Shown here in pieces: positions 1 to 5,574 of a DNA stretch of 5,574 bases. The DNA lies in assembly GCA_031284185.1 (NCBI GenBank), contig JAITAJ010000024.1, positions 1-5,574 on the forward strand, in the 5' to 3' direction. The DNA is from Accumulibacter sp. Lineage in GTDB: Bacteria > Pseudomonadota > Gammaproteobacteria > Burkholderiales > Rhodocyclaceae. A model generated the notes under the pieces. That model did not search any database and was not told where the DNA came from. It saw nothing but the letters and a program-made list of their open reading frames with translations. Position 1 is the stretch's first letter, and each line of letters opens with the position of its first letter. Position numbers and translations under genes: made by a program.

Positions 1-206
1 GGGCGCTACGCGCCGGGTGAGAAACGCAAAACCGGGCGCGGGGTTATCTGTCTTCTGTCTTCTCCATATTTCTGTCCTCTGGAACCTATCCACTGTCTTC
101 CAACCCCGATCGCTCGGTCTTCTGTCCTCACTCCGGCGCAAAGCGCCGCAAACTTACCTGTCTTCTGTCTTCTCCATATTTGTCTTCTCCATATTTCTGT
201 CCTCTG
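1..206. repeat. Interspersed pyrimidine-rich repeat array with small GC hairpins
   Basis: The + strand of this stretch is dominated by variants of CTGTCTTCTG and CTGTCCTCTG. A 24-base block starting CTGTCTTCTGTCTTCTCC occurs at 48-71 and again at 158-181, exactly 110 bases apart. Within it the 15-mer GTCTTCTCCATATTT appears at 57-71, 167-181 and, as an extra tandem copy, 182-196. Each block is preceded by a small GC hairpin: GGCGC-TAC-GCGCC at 2-14 and CGGCGC-AAA-GCGCCG at 134-148. The sequence CGCCGCAAAC at 144-153 recurs at 496-505, there too followed three bases later by CTGTCTTCTG. This looks like a dispersed non-coding repeat family of the REP or short-tandem type, not protein-coding DNA and not a CRISPR array. 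The family name and function are unknown to me. Confidence 0.75.
134..148. other. Small GC-rich hairpin inside the repeat array
   Basis: CGGCGC (134-139) and GCGCCG (143-148) are perfect inverted repeats around an AAA loop. The right arm runs into CGCCGCAAAC (144-153), the same ten bases that form the right arm of the larger hairpin at 481-505. No T-run follows, so it is unlikely to act as an intrinsic terminator; it reads as the structural head of one repeat unit. Confidence 0.5.
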
Positions 207-278
207 TTTTCCTGATGCTGCCTGATTTTACGACACTGCTCGTCGAAACTTTAGGTTTTTAAAAAAATAAGTTCCAAA

Positions 279-310
279 GTTCAGGGCATGAGTCGTTCAG
301 GGCATGAGTC
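279..310. repeat. Perfect 16-bp tandem duplication
   Basis: GTTCAGGGCATGAGTC occurs at 279-294 and is repeated without a mismatch or gap at 295-310. It lies just downstream of an A/T-rich patch (250-270). It is outside any credible gene. It may be a recent slippage duplication or a target-site-like scar; nothing in the sequence assigns it a role. Confidence 0.8.
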
Positions 311-385
311 CACCGCGCGCGCCCTCCCCCTCCTCCTATGCCTATGGACGCGCGCGGCGCGCCCGAAAGCGGGCAGGATACCACC

Positions 386-409
386 AACCGCCTTCGGGCG
401 GTTTTTTTT
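386..409 (+). terminator. Intrinsic (rho-independent) terminator
   Basis: CCGCC (388-392), a TTCG tetraloop (393-396) and GGCGG (397-401) form a tight stem, followed by eight T (402-409). The AA at 386-387 can also pair with the first two T. This is a textbook + strand terminator. A second small hairpin, GCCCG-AAAG-CGGGC, sits just upstream at 361-374. No gene inside the window ends in front of it, so it closes either a transcript from beyond the left edge or a short non-coding RNA. Confidence 0.85.
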
Positions 410-447
410 GCAAGCGTTTCAGGGGACAGGGGGGGTCAGAAGACAGA

Positions 448-539
448 AGTTTCAGAGGACAGAGGACAGAGGACAGAGAGGTTTGCGGCGCATGACGCCG
501 CAAACATCTCTGTCTTCTGAACCTCTGTCCTCTGAAATT
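448..539. repeat. Long imperfect inverted repeat (about 40-bp stem)
   Basis: The arms fold as follows. TTTCAGAGGACAGAGG (450-465) pairs perfectly with 522-537. After a 1x2 internal loop, 467-479 pairs with 507-519 (one G-T pair). After a single mismatch (480/506), GTTTGCGGCG (481-490) pairs perfectly with CGCCGCAAAC (496-505) around a five-base loop. Two weaker pairs extend the base to 448 and 539. The arms consist of GACAGAG-type repeat units in opposite orientation, so the structure equals two copies of the dispersed repeat placed head to head. It lies 53 bases before the first gene. As RNA it would be a very stable hairpin in the 5' leader of any transcript starting upstream; as DNA it could extrude a cruciform. 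It lacks a T-run. Confidence 0.85.
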
Positions 540-582
540 CCTTGCTAAACTCTGCCCATTTGGGCCGGTGAACGGCTGGACG

Positions 583-586
583 GGAG
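583..586 (+). promoter_or_regulatory. Ribosome binding site for the TPR-glycosyltransferase-methyltransferase gene
   Basis: GGAG at 583-586, inside CGGGAGCGGG, lies six bases before ATG 593. This spacing favours ATG 593 over the GTG immediately before it (590), which would leave only three bases. I see no convincing -35/-10 pair between the long hairpin and this site. Confidence 0.6.
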
Positions 587-592
587 CGGGTG

Positions 593-3577
593 ATGGAAGA
601 CGGATCGGGCAGGGCGGAGAAAATCGGGCGGCTGGCGGCGCGCTTCGATGCGGGCGATCTGGCCGCCGCCGAGGATGTCGCGCGAGGGCTGGTCGCGGAT
701 GATCCGCGCGATGAGCAGGCATTGCATTTCCTCGCACAGATTCTCTTCAGGCAAGGACAAGCGAAAAAAATCGCCGATCTGACACAGGAAGCCGCCGATC
801 TGATGAAGACGGTGCTGGAAATCGACCCGACCAACGCCTCCTACAACAACGATTACGGCGTGATGCTCGCGGCGCTCGGACGCTGGTGGGACGCGGCCGC
901 CGCCTATGAGATGGCCTCGGTGCTCGACCGGAACCACTTCGACGCGCGCTTCAACCTGGCGCTGGCGCTCTTTCATATCGGGCAGAGGGAACGCGCGCGC
1001 GCCGGACTGGATCAGGTGCTGGCCTTGCGGCCCGATCTGCCGGACGCTCTGGCGCTCGACGGCGAGCTGCTGCGCGCGGAAGGCGAGCCGGCCAAGGCGG
1101 TCGAAGCGTTCAGGAAGGCCATCGAGCGCGGATCGGAAACGCCGATCGTTCATGTCAACCTGGGCCTGGCGCTCAGGGAAGCGGGACGCGACGAGGAGGC
1201 GCTCGAGGCCGTGCGCGTGGCTGAACGGATCGGCGACGCCGATGCCAACACCTGCTTTCAACTGGGCAACTTCTATCGAGGCGAGGGCAAGACGGGTGAC
1301 AAGGATCGAGGCGAGGGCAAGACGGGCGACAAGGCGCTGGCCGAGCGTCATTATCGCCGGGCATTGGCCTTGTTCCCTGACTTCTCGGAGGCGTACAACA
1401 ACCTGGGGCTGGTGCTGCGGGACAGTGATCCCTTGCAGGCGATGGAATGCTTCGTGTACGCGCTGATGAGCAATCCGGCCTGTGTGTCGGCGCACATCAA
1501 TCTGGGCAGTATGCGCGCGCAAGACGGTCTGTTCGAAGCCTCCATCCTCAATTTCAAGTACGCGCTGAAGCTCGATCCGCGCTCGGTGAACGCGCGGAAC
1601 GGCCTTGCCCTGGCGTATCAGTGCATGCATCGCCTGGACGAAAGCGAGCAAGCGTTTCGCCGCTCGCTGGAAGTCCAGCCGGAGGGCAGCGAAGCCCAAA
1701 CCTGCCTGGGGGTTCTGTTGCTCCTGTGTGGCAGATATCGCGAAGGCTGGCCGTACTACGAAAATCGCTGGCGCGTGCCCGACCGCATCGAAAAACGGCC
1801 GGAATTCAGCCAGCCGGAATGGACCGGAGACGATCTCGGCAGCCGCACGCTTCTGGTGTACACCGAGCAGGGTTACGGCGACAACCTGCAGTTCGCGCGT
1901 TACCTGCCGCTTCTGCACCGGCGCTATCCACAGGCCAAACTTTACTACTGGTGCCTGCCACCGCTTTTGCGCCTGTTCAAGTCCCATGCCGCGGGTTGGG
2001 GCGTCGAGCTACAGGCGCGAACGGCGGAGCTGCCGCCGCTGTCGTTCGACGCGCGCGTCGCCCTGCTGTCGCTGCCCTTGCATTTGGATACGACGCTGGA
2101 GGACATTCCGGCCGACATTCCCTATCTCGCCTCGCCGCCGGAGCTCATTGAAAAGTGGGCGACGCGCCTCGGCCCGCTGCCCGGTAAAAGAGTGGGGCTG
2201 GTCTGGTCCGGCAGCGAATCCTATCTGTCGCAAAAGCGCCGTTCCGTGCGCCTGAAACAATTCGGCCCCTTGCTCGAGGTCGGTGGAATCCACTGGGTTT
2301 CCCTGCAAAAAGGAAAGGAGGCCGGCCAGATTGCCGAGGAAGACTTGACGGGCCGGATCATCGATGTGATGGACGAGGTCGAGGATTTCGCCGATACCGC
2401 GGCAATCATCGCCAATCTCGATCTGGTGATCGGCGTCGACACCGCGGTGCTGCACCTCGCGGGCGCGATGGGCAAGCCCGTGTGGCTGCTCAACCGCTTC
2501 GACACCGATTGGCGCTGGCTGCTCGAACGCGAGGATAGCCCATGGTATCCGACACTGCGGATTTTCCGGCAGACGTCCTTCGGCGACTGGGATTCGGTCG
2601 TGTCGCGCGTGGCGGAAACGCTGACCGGCTGGGTGATCGAGGGCGGCAGCGATCCGGTGTGGACGCTGGATGTGCCGGGAGCCTTGCTCAAAGCGGCGCC
2701 GGCGAGCGGAGCGGACGATTCGCCGGACGCCCGGGTGCTGGCGAAGCAGGTTTTCGGCGACGAGCGCCTGAACTACAGAATCGCTCACGCCCGGCACGGC
2801 TGGATGCTGGTCAACCCGAACGATGTCTATATCGGTCAGTCCCTGCTCGAATACGGTGAGTACAGCGAGATCGAGTCCGCATGCCTGCATCGCTGCCTGT
2901 TCAAACCCGGCCGTATCGTCGAGATCGGCGCCAACATGGGCAGCCACACCATCGGGCTGGCGAAGGCCGCGGCGGCCCGGGGCGAGCAGATGCTGGTCTT
3001 CGAGCCGCAGCCGGTCGTCTTCCAGAACCTGTGCGCCAATCTGGCGCTGAACGGCCTGCGCAACGTGCGCGCCTGGCCCTTCGCCTGCGGCGACGAAACG
3101 GGAATGGTAACGCTCGCCGAACCGGACTACGCCCGCCCTGGAAACTTCGGCGGGGTGGAGGTGAGCCGGACGGAGGATGGCCCGGGACGTGTCGCGGTGC
3201 CCTGCGTCCGCCTCGATGATTTCGTCGGCGAGGGAGACGTGGCGCTGGTCAAGATCGACGTCGAAGGTTTTGAACTCGCGGTTCTGCGCGGCGCCGACGA
3301 AACCCTGCGGCGCTGGCGTCCGATCCTTTACGTCGAGAACAACGGCGGTGACGAGTCGAAGGCCCTGATCGAATGGCTGTGGTCGCGCGGGTATCGCCTG
3401 TTCTGGCATATCCCGCCGCTGTTCAATCCGGGCAACTTTTTCGGCCGGCCGGCGAACCGCTATGGCAACATCGTATCGTGCAACATGATCTGCATGCCGA
3501 AGGAGTTTCTGGAGGGCGACCTGCCGGGACTGGACGAGATCGTCGATTCGTCGGAATACCCGCTCTCGCGCAAGTGA
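593..3577 (+). CDS. TPR protein with family-9-like glycosyltransferase domain and C-terminal FkbM methyltransferase
   Basis: A 994-residue cytoplasmic protein (numbered from ATG 593) with no signal peptide or membrane segment visible. Residues ~10-390 form about ten TPR-like helical repeats, for example around HVNLGLALREAGRDEEAL and AYNNLGLVLRDSDPLQA. Residues ~415-685 match the glycosyltransferase domain found behind TPRs in many proteobacteria: YTEQGYGDNLQFARYLP (423-439), LSLPL, RVGLVWSG, WVSLQKG, DFADTAAI, then VDTAVLHLAG (615-624) and DSPWYPTLRIFRQ (648-660). Residues ~735-965 are an FkbM-type SAM-dependent methyltransferase: SAM-binding VEIGANMGSHT (776-786), acidic FEPQP (803-807) and VKIDVEGFELAVLRGA (886-901). 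By family knowledge the middle domain should transfer a sugar to a surface glycan or protein and the last O-methylate a sugar; the substrates are not visible. The next gene overlaps by four bases and is a paralogue lacking the methyltransferase. GTG 590 is an alternative start adding one residue. The domain calls are firm; the pathway is inferred. Confidence 0.92.
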   Translation: MEDGSGRAEKIGRLAARFDAGDLAAAEDVARGLVADDPRDEQALHFLAQILFRQGQAKKIADLTQEAADLMKTVLEIDPTNASYNNDYGVMLAALGRWWDAAAAYEMASVLDRNHFDARFNLALALFHIGQRERARAGLDQVLALRPDLPDALALDGELLRAEGEPAKAVEAFRKAIERGSETPIVHVNLGLALREAGRDEEALEAVRVAERIGDADANTCFQLGNFYRGEGKTGDKDRGEGKTGDKALAERHYRRALALFPDFSEAYNNLGLVLRDSDPLQAMECFVYALMSNPACVSAHINLGSMRAQDGLFEASILNFKYALKLDPRSVNARNGLALAYQCMHRLDESEQAFRRSLEVQPEGSEAQTCLGVLLLLCGRYREGWPYYENRWRVPDRIEKRPEFSQPEWTGDDLGSRTLLVYTEQGYGDNLQFARYLPLLHRRYPQAKLYYWCLPPLLRLFKSHAAGWGVELQARTAELPPLSFDARVALLSLPLHLDTTLEDIPADIPYLASPPELIEKWATRLGPLPGKRVGLVWSGSESYLSQKRRSVRLKQFGPLLEVGGIHWVSLQKGKEAGQIAEEDLTGRIIDVMDEVEDFADTAAIIANLDLVIGVDTAVLHLAGAMGKPVWLLNRFDTDWRWLLEREDSPWYPTLRIFRQTSFGDWDSVVSRVAETLTGWVIEGGSDPVWTLDVPGALLKAAPASGADDSPDARVLAKQVFGDERLNYRIAHARHGWMLVNPNDVYIGQSLLEYGEYSEIESACLHRCLFKPGRIVEIGANMGSHTIGLAKAAAARGEQMLVFEPQPVVFQNLCANLALNGLRNVRAWPFACGDETGMVTLAEPDYARPGNFGGVEVSRTEDGPGRVAVPCVRLDDFVGEGDVALVKIDVEGFELAVLRGADETLRRWRPILYVENNGGDESKALIEWLWSRGYRLFWHIPPLFNPGNFFGRPANRYGNIVSCNMICMPKEFLEGDLPGLDEIVDSSEYPLSRK
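1275..1334 (+). repeat. 30-bp in-frame tandem duplication within the TPR region
   Basis: Unit 1 (1275-1304) and unit 2 (1305-1334) are identical except for one base (T1297 versus C1327), which is synonymous. Each encodes a ten-residue block read as RGEGKTGDK plus one residue. The duplication falls at the turn between helices A and B of a TPR. Against the usual LGN-(Y)-G-D-A spacing, one unit already gives about three extra residues and the second adds ten more, so the turn becomes a hydrophilic, Gly/Lys/Asp-rich loop of about 13 extra residues. The reading frame is kept. Confidence 0.9.
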
Positions 3578-5154
3578 GCGGCTCGCCAGACCATCAGGCG
3601 CTTTTCCGGCTCGGGATCGACAGCCAGCAGGCCGGACGCCCGGATGAGGCGCGACAGCGCTACGAGGCCGCGCTGCGCGCCGCGCCGCCGTCATACGATC
3701 TCTTGCACAATCTCGGCATCGTGTGCAATGAGCTGGGCGATTTTCCCGCCGCGCGCGAGTATCTGGAACGCGCGCTGGCCTTGCGCCCGGATGCCCTCGT
3801 CACGCTCGACACGCTGGCGCGGATATGTCAGGACGGCGGCGACCTCGCCGCCGCGCTGGTCTGCTATGAGCAAGCGTTGCGCGTCGATCCGCGACACCAC
3901 CGCAGCTTCGCCGGCATGGGCTGGGCTTTCGCCGACGCCGGCTGGGAGGAGGACGCGATCCGCGCCTTTGAAACCGCCTTGTCCATCGAACCCGATCAGC
4001 TCGAAGCCATCAACGGACTGGGCGTCCTGTACAGGCGGCAGGGGCGTTTCGATCTGGCGCTGGCTCGCTTCGAGCGCGCCCTGGCCCTGCGCCCGGACGA
4101 TGCCGGGCTGCGACGCAACCGGGCGATGGTCCTGGGCGCGCTGGGACGCTTCGGCGAGGAAGAGGCCGTGTACCGTGAGATATTGGCGCGCGACCCCGCC
4201 GACGGCGACGCGCATTTCAATCTGGCCTGCGTGCTGCTGTTGACCGGCAGGCTATCGGAAGGTTGGCGCGAGTACGAGTGGCGCTTCACGTCGCGGCAGG
4301 GCGATTCGATCCGCCGTCCGGCGAGCGGCCTGCCGCGCTGGTCGGGCGAAGCCGTCGCGCGCGAGTCCTCGGGCCTCATCATTTACGCCGAGCAGGGATT
4401 CGGCGACGGCATCCAGTTCTGCCGTTTCGCGCCGTGGGTGGCCGAGCGCTTCGGCCGCGTCCGCCTCCAGACGCGCGAACCCTTGCGCCGGCTGTTCGAG
4501 CGCAGTTTCGGCGCGCAGATCGAAGTCGTCGAAAAAATGCCGGACGAGCGGGGCCATACGCATCATTGTCCGCTCTTGAGCCTGCCGCTCGCTCTGGGTG
4601 TGACGCTGGAAACCCTCCCGGCGGCGGTAGCTTATCTGCGCGGCGACGCGGAGAAGATTGGGCGCTGGCGCGAATGCCTGGCGGATGAGCCGCGGCTCAG
4701 GATCGGTGTGGCCTGGGCGACCGGAAAACGCGGCAGGCACAAGAAAAGTTTCGAGCTTAGCCCGGCATTGCTGGAGCCACTGTTTTCCGGTATCGACGCG
4801 CGCTGGGTGAGTCTGAACAAGGGAGTGCCCGACCCGGCGCAAGCCGCCGCGTTGCGGCGCGCCGGCGTCGCGGACTGGTCGGACGAACTCGCGGATTTCG
4901 ACGACACCGCGGCCTTGATCGAAGCGCTCGATCTGGTGATTTCCGTGGATACGGCGGTGGCGCACCTGGCCGGCGCGCTGGCCAAGCCGGTATGGCTGCT
5001 CAACCGGGCGGAAAGCGAGTGGCGCTGGCTGGTCGATCGGACGGACAGCCCCTGGTACCCGACGATGCGCATCTTCCGCCAGAAGCAGAGCCGGCAATGG
5101 GAACCCGTGTTGCGCGACGTCGCCTGCGCCTTGCGCCCGTTGATTCGGCGGTAG
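3574..5154 (+). CDS. TPR protein with family-9-like glycosyltransferase domain
   Basis: A 526-residue protein, probably cytoplasmic. The GTG start at 3574 overlaps the previous stop (GTGA), implying translational coupling; no strong Shine-Dalgarno is visible. The reading frame is open back to an ATG at 3373, but that would add 67 residues that are only the out-of-frame shadow of the FkbM domain. Residues ~5-240 are six or seven TPRs (for example LHNLGIVCNELGDFPAAREY and INGLGVLYRRQGRFDLAL). Residues ~265-520 are the transferase domain: YAEQGFGDGIQFCRF (271-285), CPLLSLPLALGVTLE, RIGVAWATG (376-384), WVSLNKG, DFDDTAALIEALDLVI, VDTAVAHLAGALAKPVWLL (458-476) and DSPWYPTMRIFRQ (491-503). These match the same positions in the upstream gene, so the two are paralogues, probably from an old duplication since the TPR parts differ. 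Related TPR transferases are often found in flagellin, adhesin or polysaccharide glycosylation clusters; the acceptor here is unknown. Confidence 0.93.
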   Translation: MSGSPDHQALFRLGIDSQQAGRPDEARQRYEAALRAAPPSYDLLHNLGIVCNELGDFPAAREYLERALALRPDALVTLDTLARICQDGGDLAAALVCYEQALRVDPRHHRSFAGMGWAFADAGWEEDAIRAFETALSIEPDQLEAINGLGVLYRRQGRFDLALARFERALALRPDDAGLRRNRAMVLGALGRFGEEEAVYREILARDPADGDAHFNLACVLLLTGRLSEGWREYEWRFTSRQGDSIRRPASGLPRWSGEAVARESSGLIIYAEQGFGDGIQFCRFAPWVAERFGRVRLQTREPLRRLFERSFGAQIEVVEKMPDERGHTHHCPLLSLPLALGVTLETLPAAVAYLRGDAEKIGRWRECLADEPRLRIGVAWATGKRGRHKKSFELSPALLEPLFSGIDARWVSLNKGVPDPAQAAALRRAGVADWSDELADFDDTAALIEALDLVISVDTAVAHLAGALAKPVWLLNRAESEWRWLVDRTDSPWYPTMRIFRQKQSRQWEPVLRDVACALRPLIRR

Positions 5155-5232
5155 CCCGGAATCGTGCCCTGGGCGAGGCCGGGGCCGCGAGCGCTCCGGC
5201 GCGAAATGCCGCGGAGTCGATTCAGGAAAGGG

Positions 5233-5255
5233 GACTCGCCGAGCGGCGGCGGGTC
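5233..5255 (+). other. Stem-loop in the gap before the family-25 glycosyltransferase gene
   Basis: GACTCGCCG (5233-5241) pairs with CGGCGGGTC (5247-5255) through nine pairs, one of them G-T, around a five-base AGCGG loop. It lies 79 bases after the stop of the second TPR gene. No T-run follows (GATAATGG comes next), so it is at best a weak or factor-assisted terminator or a messenger-stabilising hairpin. The rest of the 188-base gap (5155-5342) shows no recognisable gene or promoter. Confidence 0.4.
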
Positions 5256-5332
5256 GATAATGGCGACGTTTTGCATCGTTGGCGCGTCCTCCGGACCGCG
5301 CTTCGTTCGTCCAGGTGACGCTTGTTATGTAT

Positions 5333-5337
5333 GGGAG
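5333..5337 (+). promoter_or_regulatory. Ribosome binding site for the family-25 glycosyltransferase gene
   Basis: GGGAG at 5333-5337 lies five bases before ATG 5343, a good spacing. It selects this ATG over the in-frame ATG at 5322 and 5331, which would add seven or four residues of non-homologous sequence before the family's typical N-terminus (YYINLES). Confidence 0.7.
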
Positions 5338-5342
5338 ATTGC

Positions 5343-5574
5343 ATGAACACTTATTACATCAACCTCGAATCCGAAACGGCCCGCCGAATATCCGTCGAGG
5401 AAAGTTTCCGCCAATACAATGACCGGAAAAGCCTGCTGACCCGGGTCGAAGCGGTCGATGCCGGAGAGATCGCCTCAAGAGCCACCCCCCCCCCCCCGGC
5501 AGAATCCGCGACGCCGAAAAGGCGTGCATTCTGAGCCATCGACGCGCCATCGACCTCTCGCGCCGCGATGGCGG
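5343..5574 (+). CDS. Glycosyltransferase family 25 (LPS-type), 5' part, frame broken at a poly-C tract and cut by the window edge
   Basis: The start MNTYYINLESETARR and the later RVEAVDAGEI match the N-terminus of family 25 LPS glycosyltransferases (INL..s..RR, then ..AVDg.e.). As written, the frame from ATG 5343 reads through a run of 13 C (5485-5497) and ends at TGA 5532-5534, giving a 63-residue product with a non-family tail. From 5498 a different frame reads GRIRDAEKACILSHRRAI and stays open to the window edge; the ILSHRRAI block is the family's conserved lSHr.A motif. The ORF was therefore one gene: 14 or 11 C would put both parts in frame (four or three prolines in the join). Family members transfer a hexose to lipooligosaccharide or related glycans in the cytoplasm. 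The gene follows two other transferases on the same strand. It could be phase-variable and currently off, a decaying pseudogene, or intact with a miscounted homopolymer. The family call is good; the state is uncertain. Confidence 0.82.
5485..5497 (+). repeat. Homopolymeric C13 tract inside the family-25 glycosyltransferase gene
   Basis: Thirteen consecutive C follow GCCA at 5481-5484 and precede GGCAGAATCC. The tract begins 142 bases after the ATG, within the first 50 codons. The upstream family-25 frame and the downstream family-25 frame differ by one base, so the count decides whether a full-length protein is made: 13 off, 14 or 11 on. Tracts of this length are known mutational hot spots through slipped-strand mispairing, and also common places for sequencing indels. 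Confidence 0.9.

Noticed and set aside
1..206. CRISPR array
   Set aside because: The repeats are short, irregular and partly contiguous, with no unique spacers of regular length and no cas genes in the window.
17..262. Short + strand open frame encoding a Leu/Phe/Ser-rich, membrane-like peptide
   Set aside because: The sequence is just the translation of the CTGTCTTCTG repeat array (recurring LSSVFS-type strings), with no ribosome binding site.
429..435. G7 run as a second phase-variable tract
   Set aside because: Too short to be clearly unstable, outside any gene, and not placed between promoter elements that I can recognise.
288..548. Overlapping short open frames around the terminator and long hairpin
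   Set aside because: They read across an intrinsic terminator and inverted repeats, and their lower halves are repeat translations (EDRGQR-type).
554..565. GCCCA-TT-TGGGC inverted repeat as an operator before the first gene
   Set aside because: Only five pairs per arm, expected by chance in GC-rich DNA, and no promoter identified next to it.
545..1987. Long open frame of 480 codons on the - strand
   Set aside because: It lies wholly antisense to the TPR part of the first gene, shows no recognisable domain, and is the usual stop-poor shadow of a high-GC gene.
3373..3573. ATG 3373 as the start of the second TPR gene
   Set aside because: The extra 67 residues lie inside the FkbM coding sequence in another frame and have no TPR pattern. 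The GTG overlapping the upstream stop at 3574 places the start right before the first TPR.
2009..3694. Long open frame of 561 codons on the - strand
   Set aside because: It is antisense to the transferase and FkbM domains, whose + strand motifs are unmistakable; the - strand product has no family resemblance.
5164..5346. Small open frame of 60 codons in the gap before the family-25 gene, and a + strand frame running past the end of the second gene to 5318
   Set aside because: No ribosome binding site, no recognisable similarity, and composition typical of random GC-rich DNA.

Overview
This is a GC-rich bacterial segment, most likely from a proteobacterium. That guess rests on the high-GC coding style, the tetratricopeptide (TPR) glycosyltransferase families, and intergenic DNA full of short pyrimidine-rich repeats. 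I cannot place it more closely by eye. All genes that I can support read on the + strand and look like part of a surface-glycan or protein-glycosylation locus (lipopolysaccharide, capsule, flagellin or adhesin decoration).

Bases 1-592 carry no credible gene. They hold copies of an interspersed repeat (a small GC-rich hairpin followed by CTGTCTTCTG-type tracts, 1-206 and again at 481-540), a perfect 16-bp tandem duplication (279-310), an intrinsic terminator with no visible gene in front of it (386-409), and a long near-perfect hairpin (448-539) ending about 50 bases before the first gene.

Bases 593-3577 encode a 994-residue three-part protein: about ten TPR-like repeats, a GT-B-type glycosyltransferase domain of the TPR-linked, family-9-like kind, and a C-terminal FkbM-type SAM-dependent methyltransferase. 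Its TPR region contains a 30-bp in-frame tandem duplication. The second gene (3574-5154, GTG start in a 4-base GTGA overlap) encodes a 526-residue paralogue with TPRs and the same glycosyltransferase domain but no methyltransferase. The two are almost certainly co-transcribed and translationally coupled.

After a 188-base gap, a third gene begins at 5343 with a good ribosome binding site. It is the N-terminus of a glycosyltransferase family 25 (LPS-type) protein. It is interrupted by a run of 13 C (5485-5497): as written, the reading frame stops 12 codons after the tract, but the other side of the tract continues, in a different frame, with the conserved family-25 motif around ILSHRRAI. One more C, or two fewer, would restore the gene. 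This is the pattern of a phase-variable contingency gene and is the most interesting item here, although a homopolymer sequencing error must be excluded. Taken together, the locus appears to build and methylate a surface glycan, with one transferase possibly switched on and off by slipped-strand mispairing.
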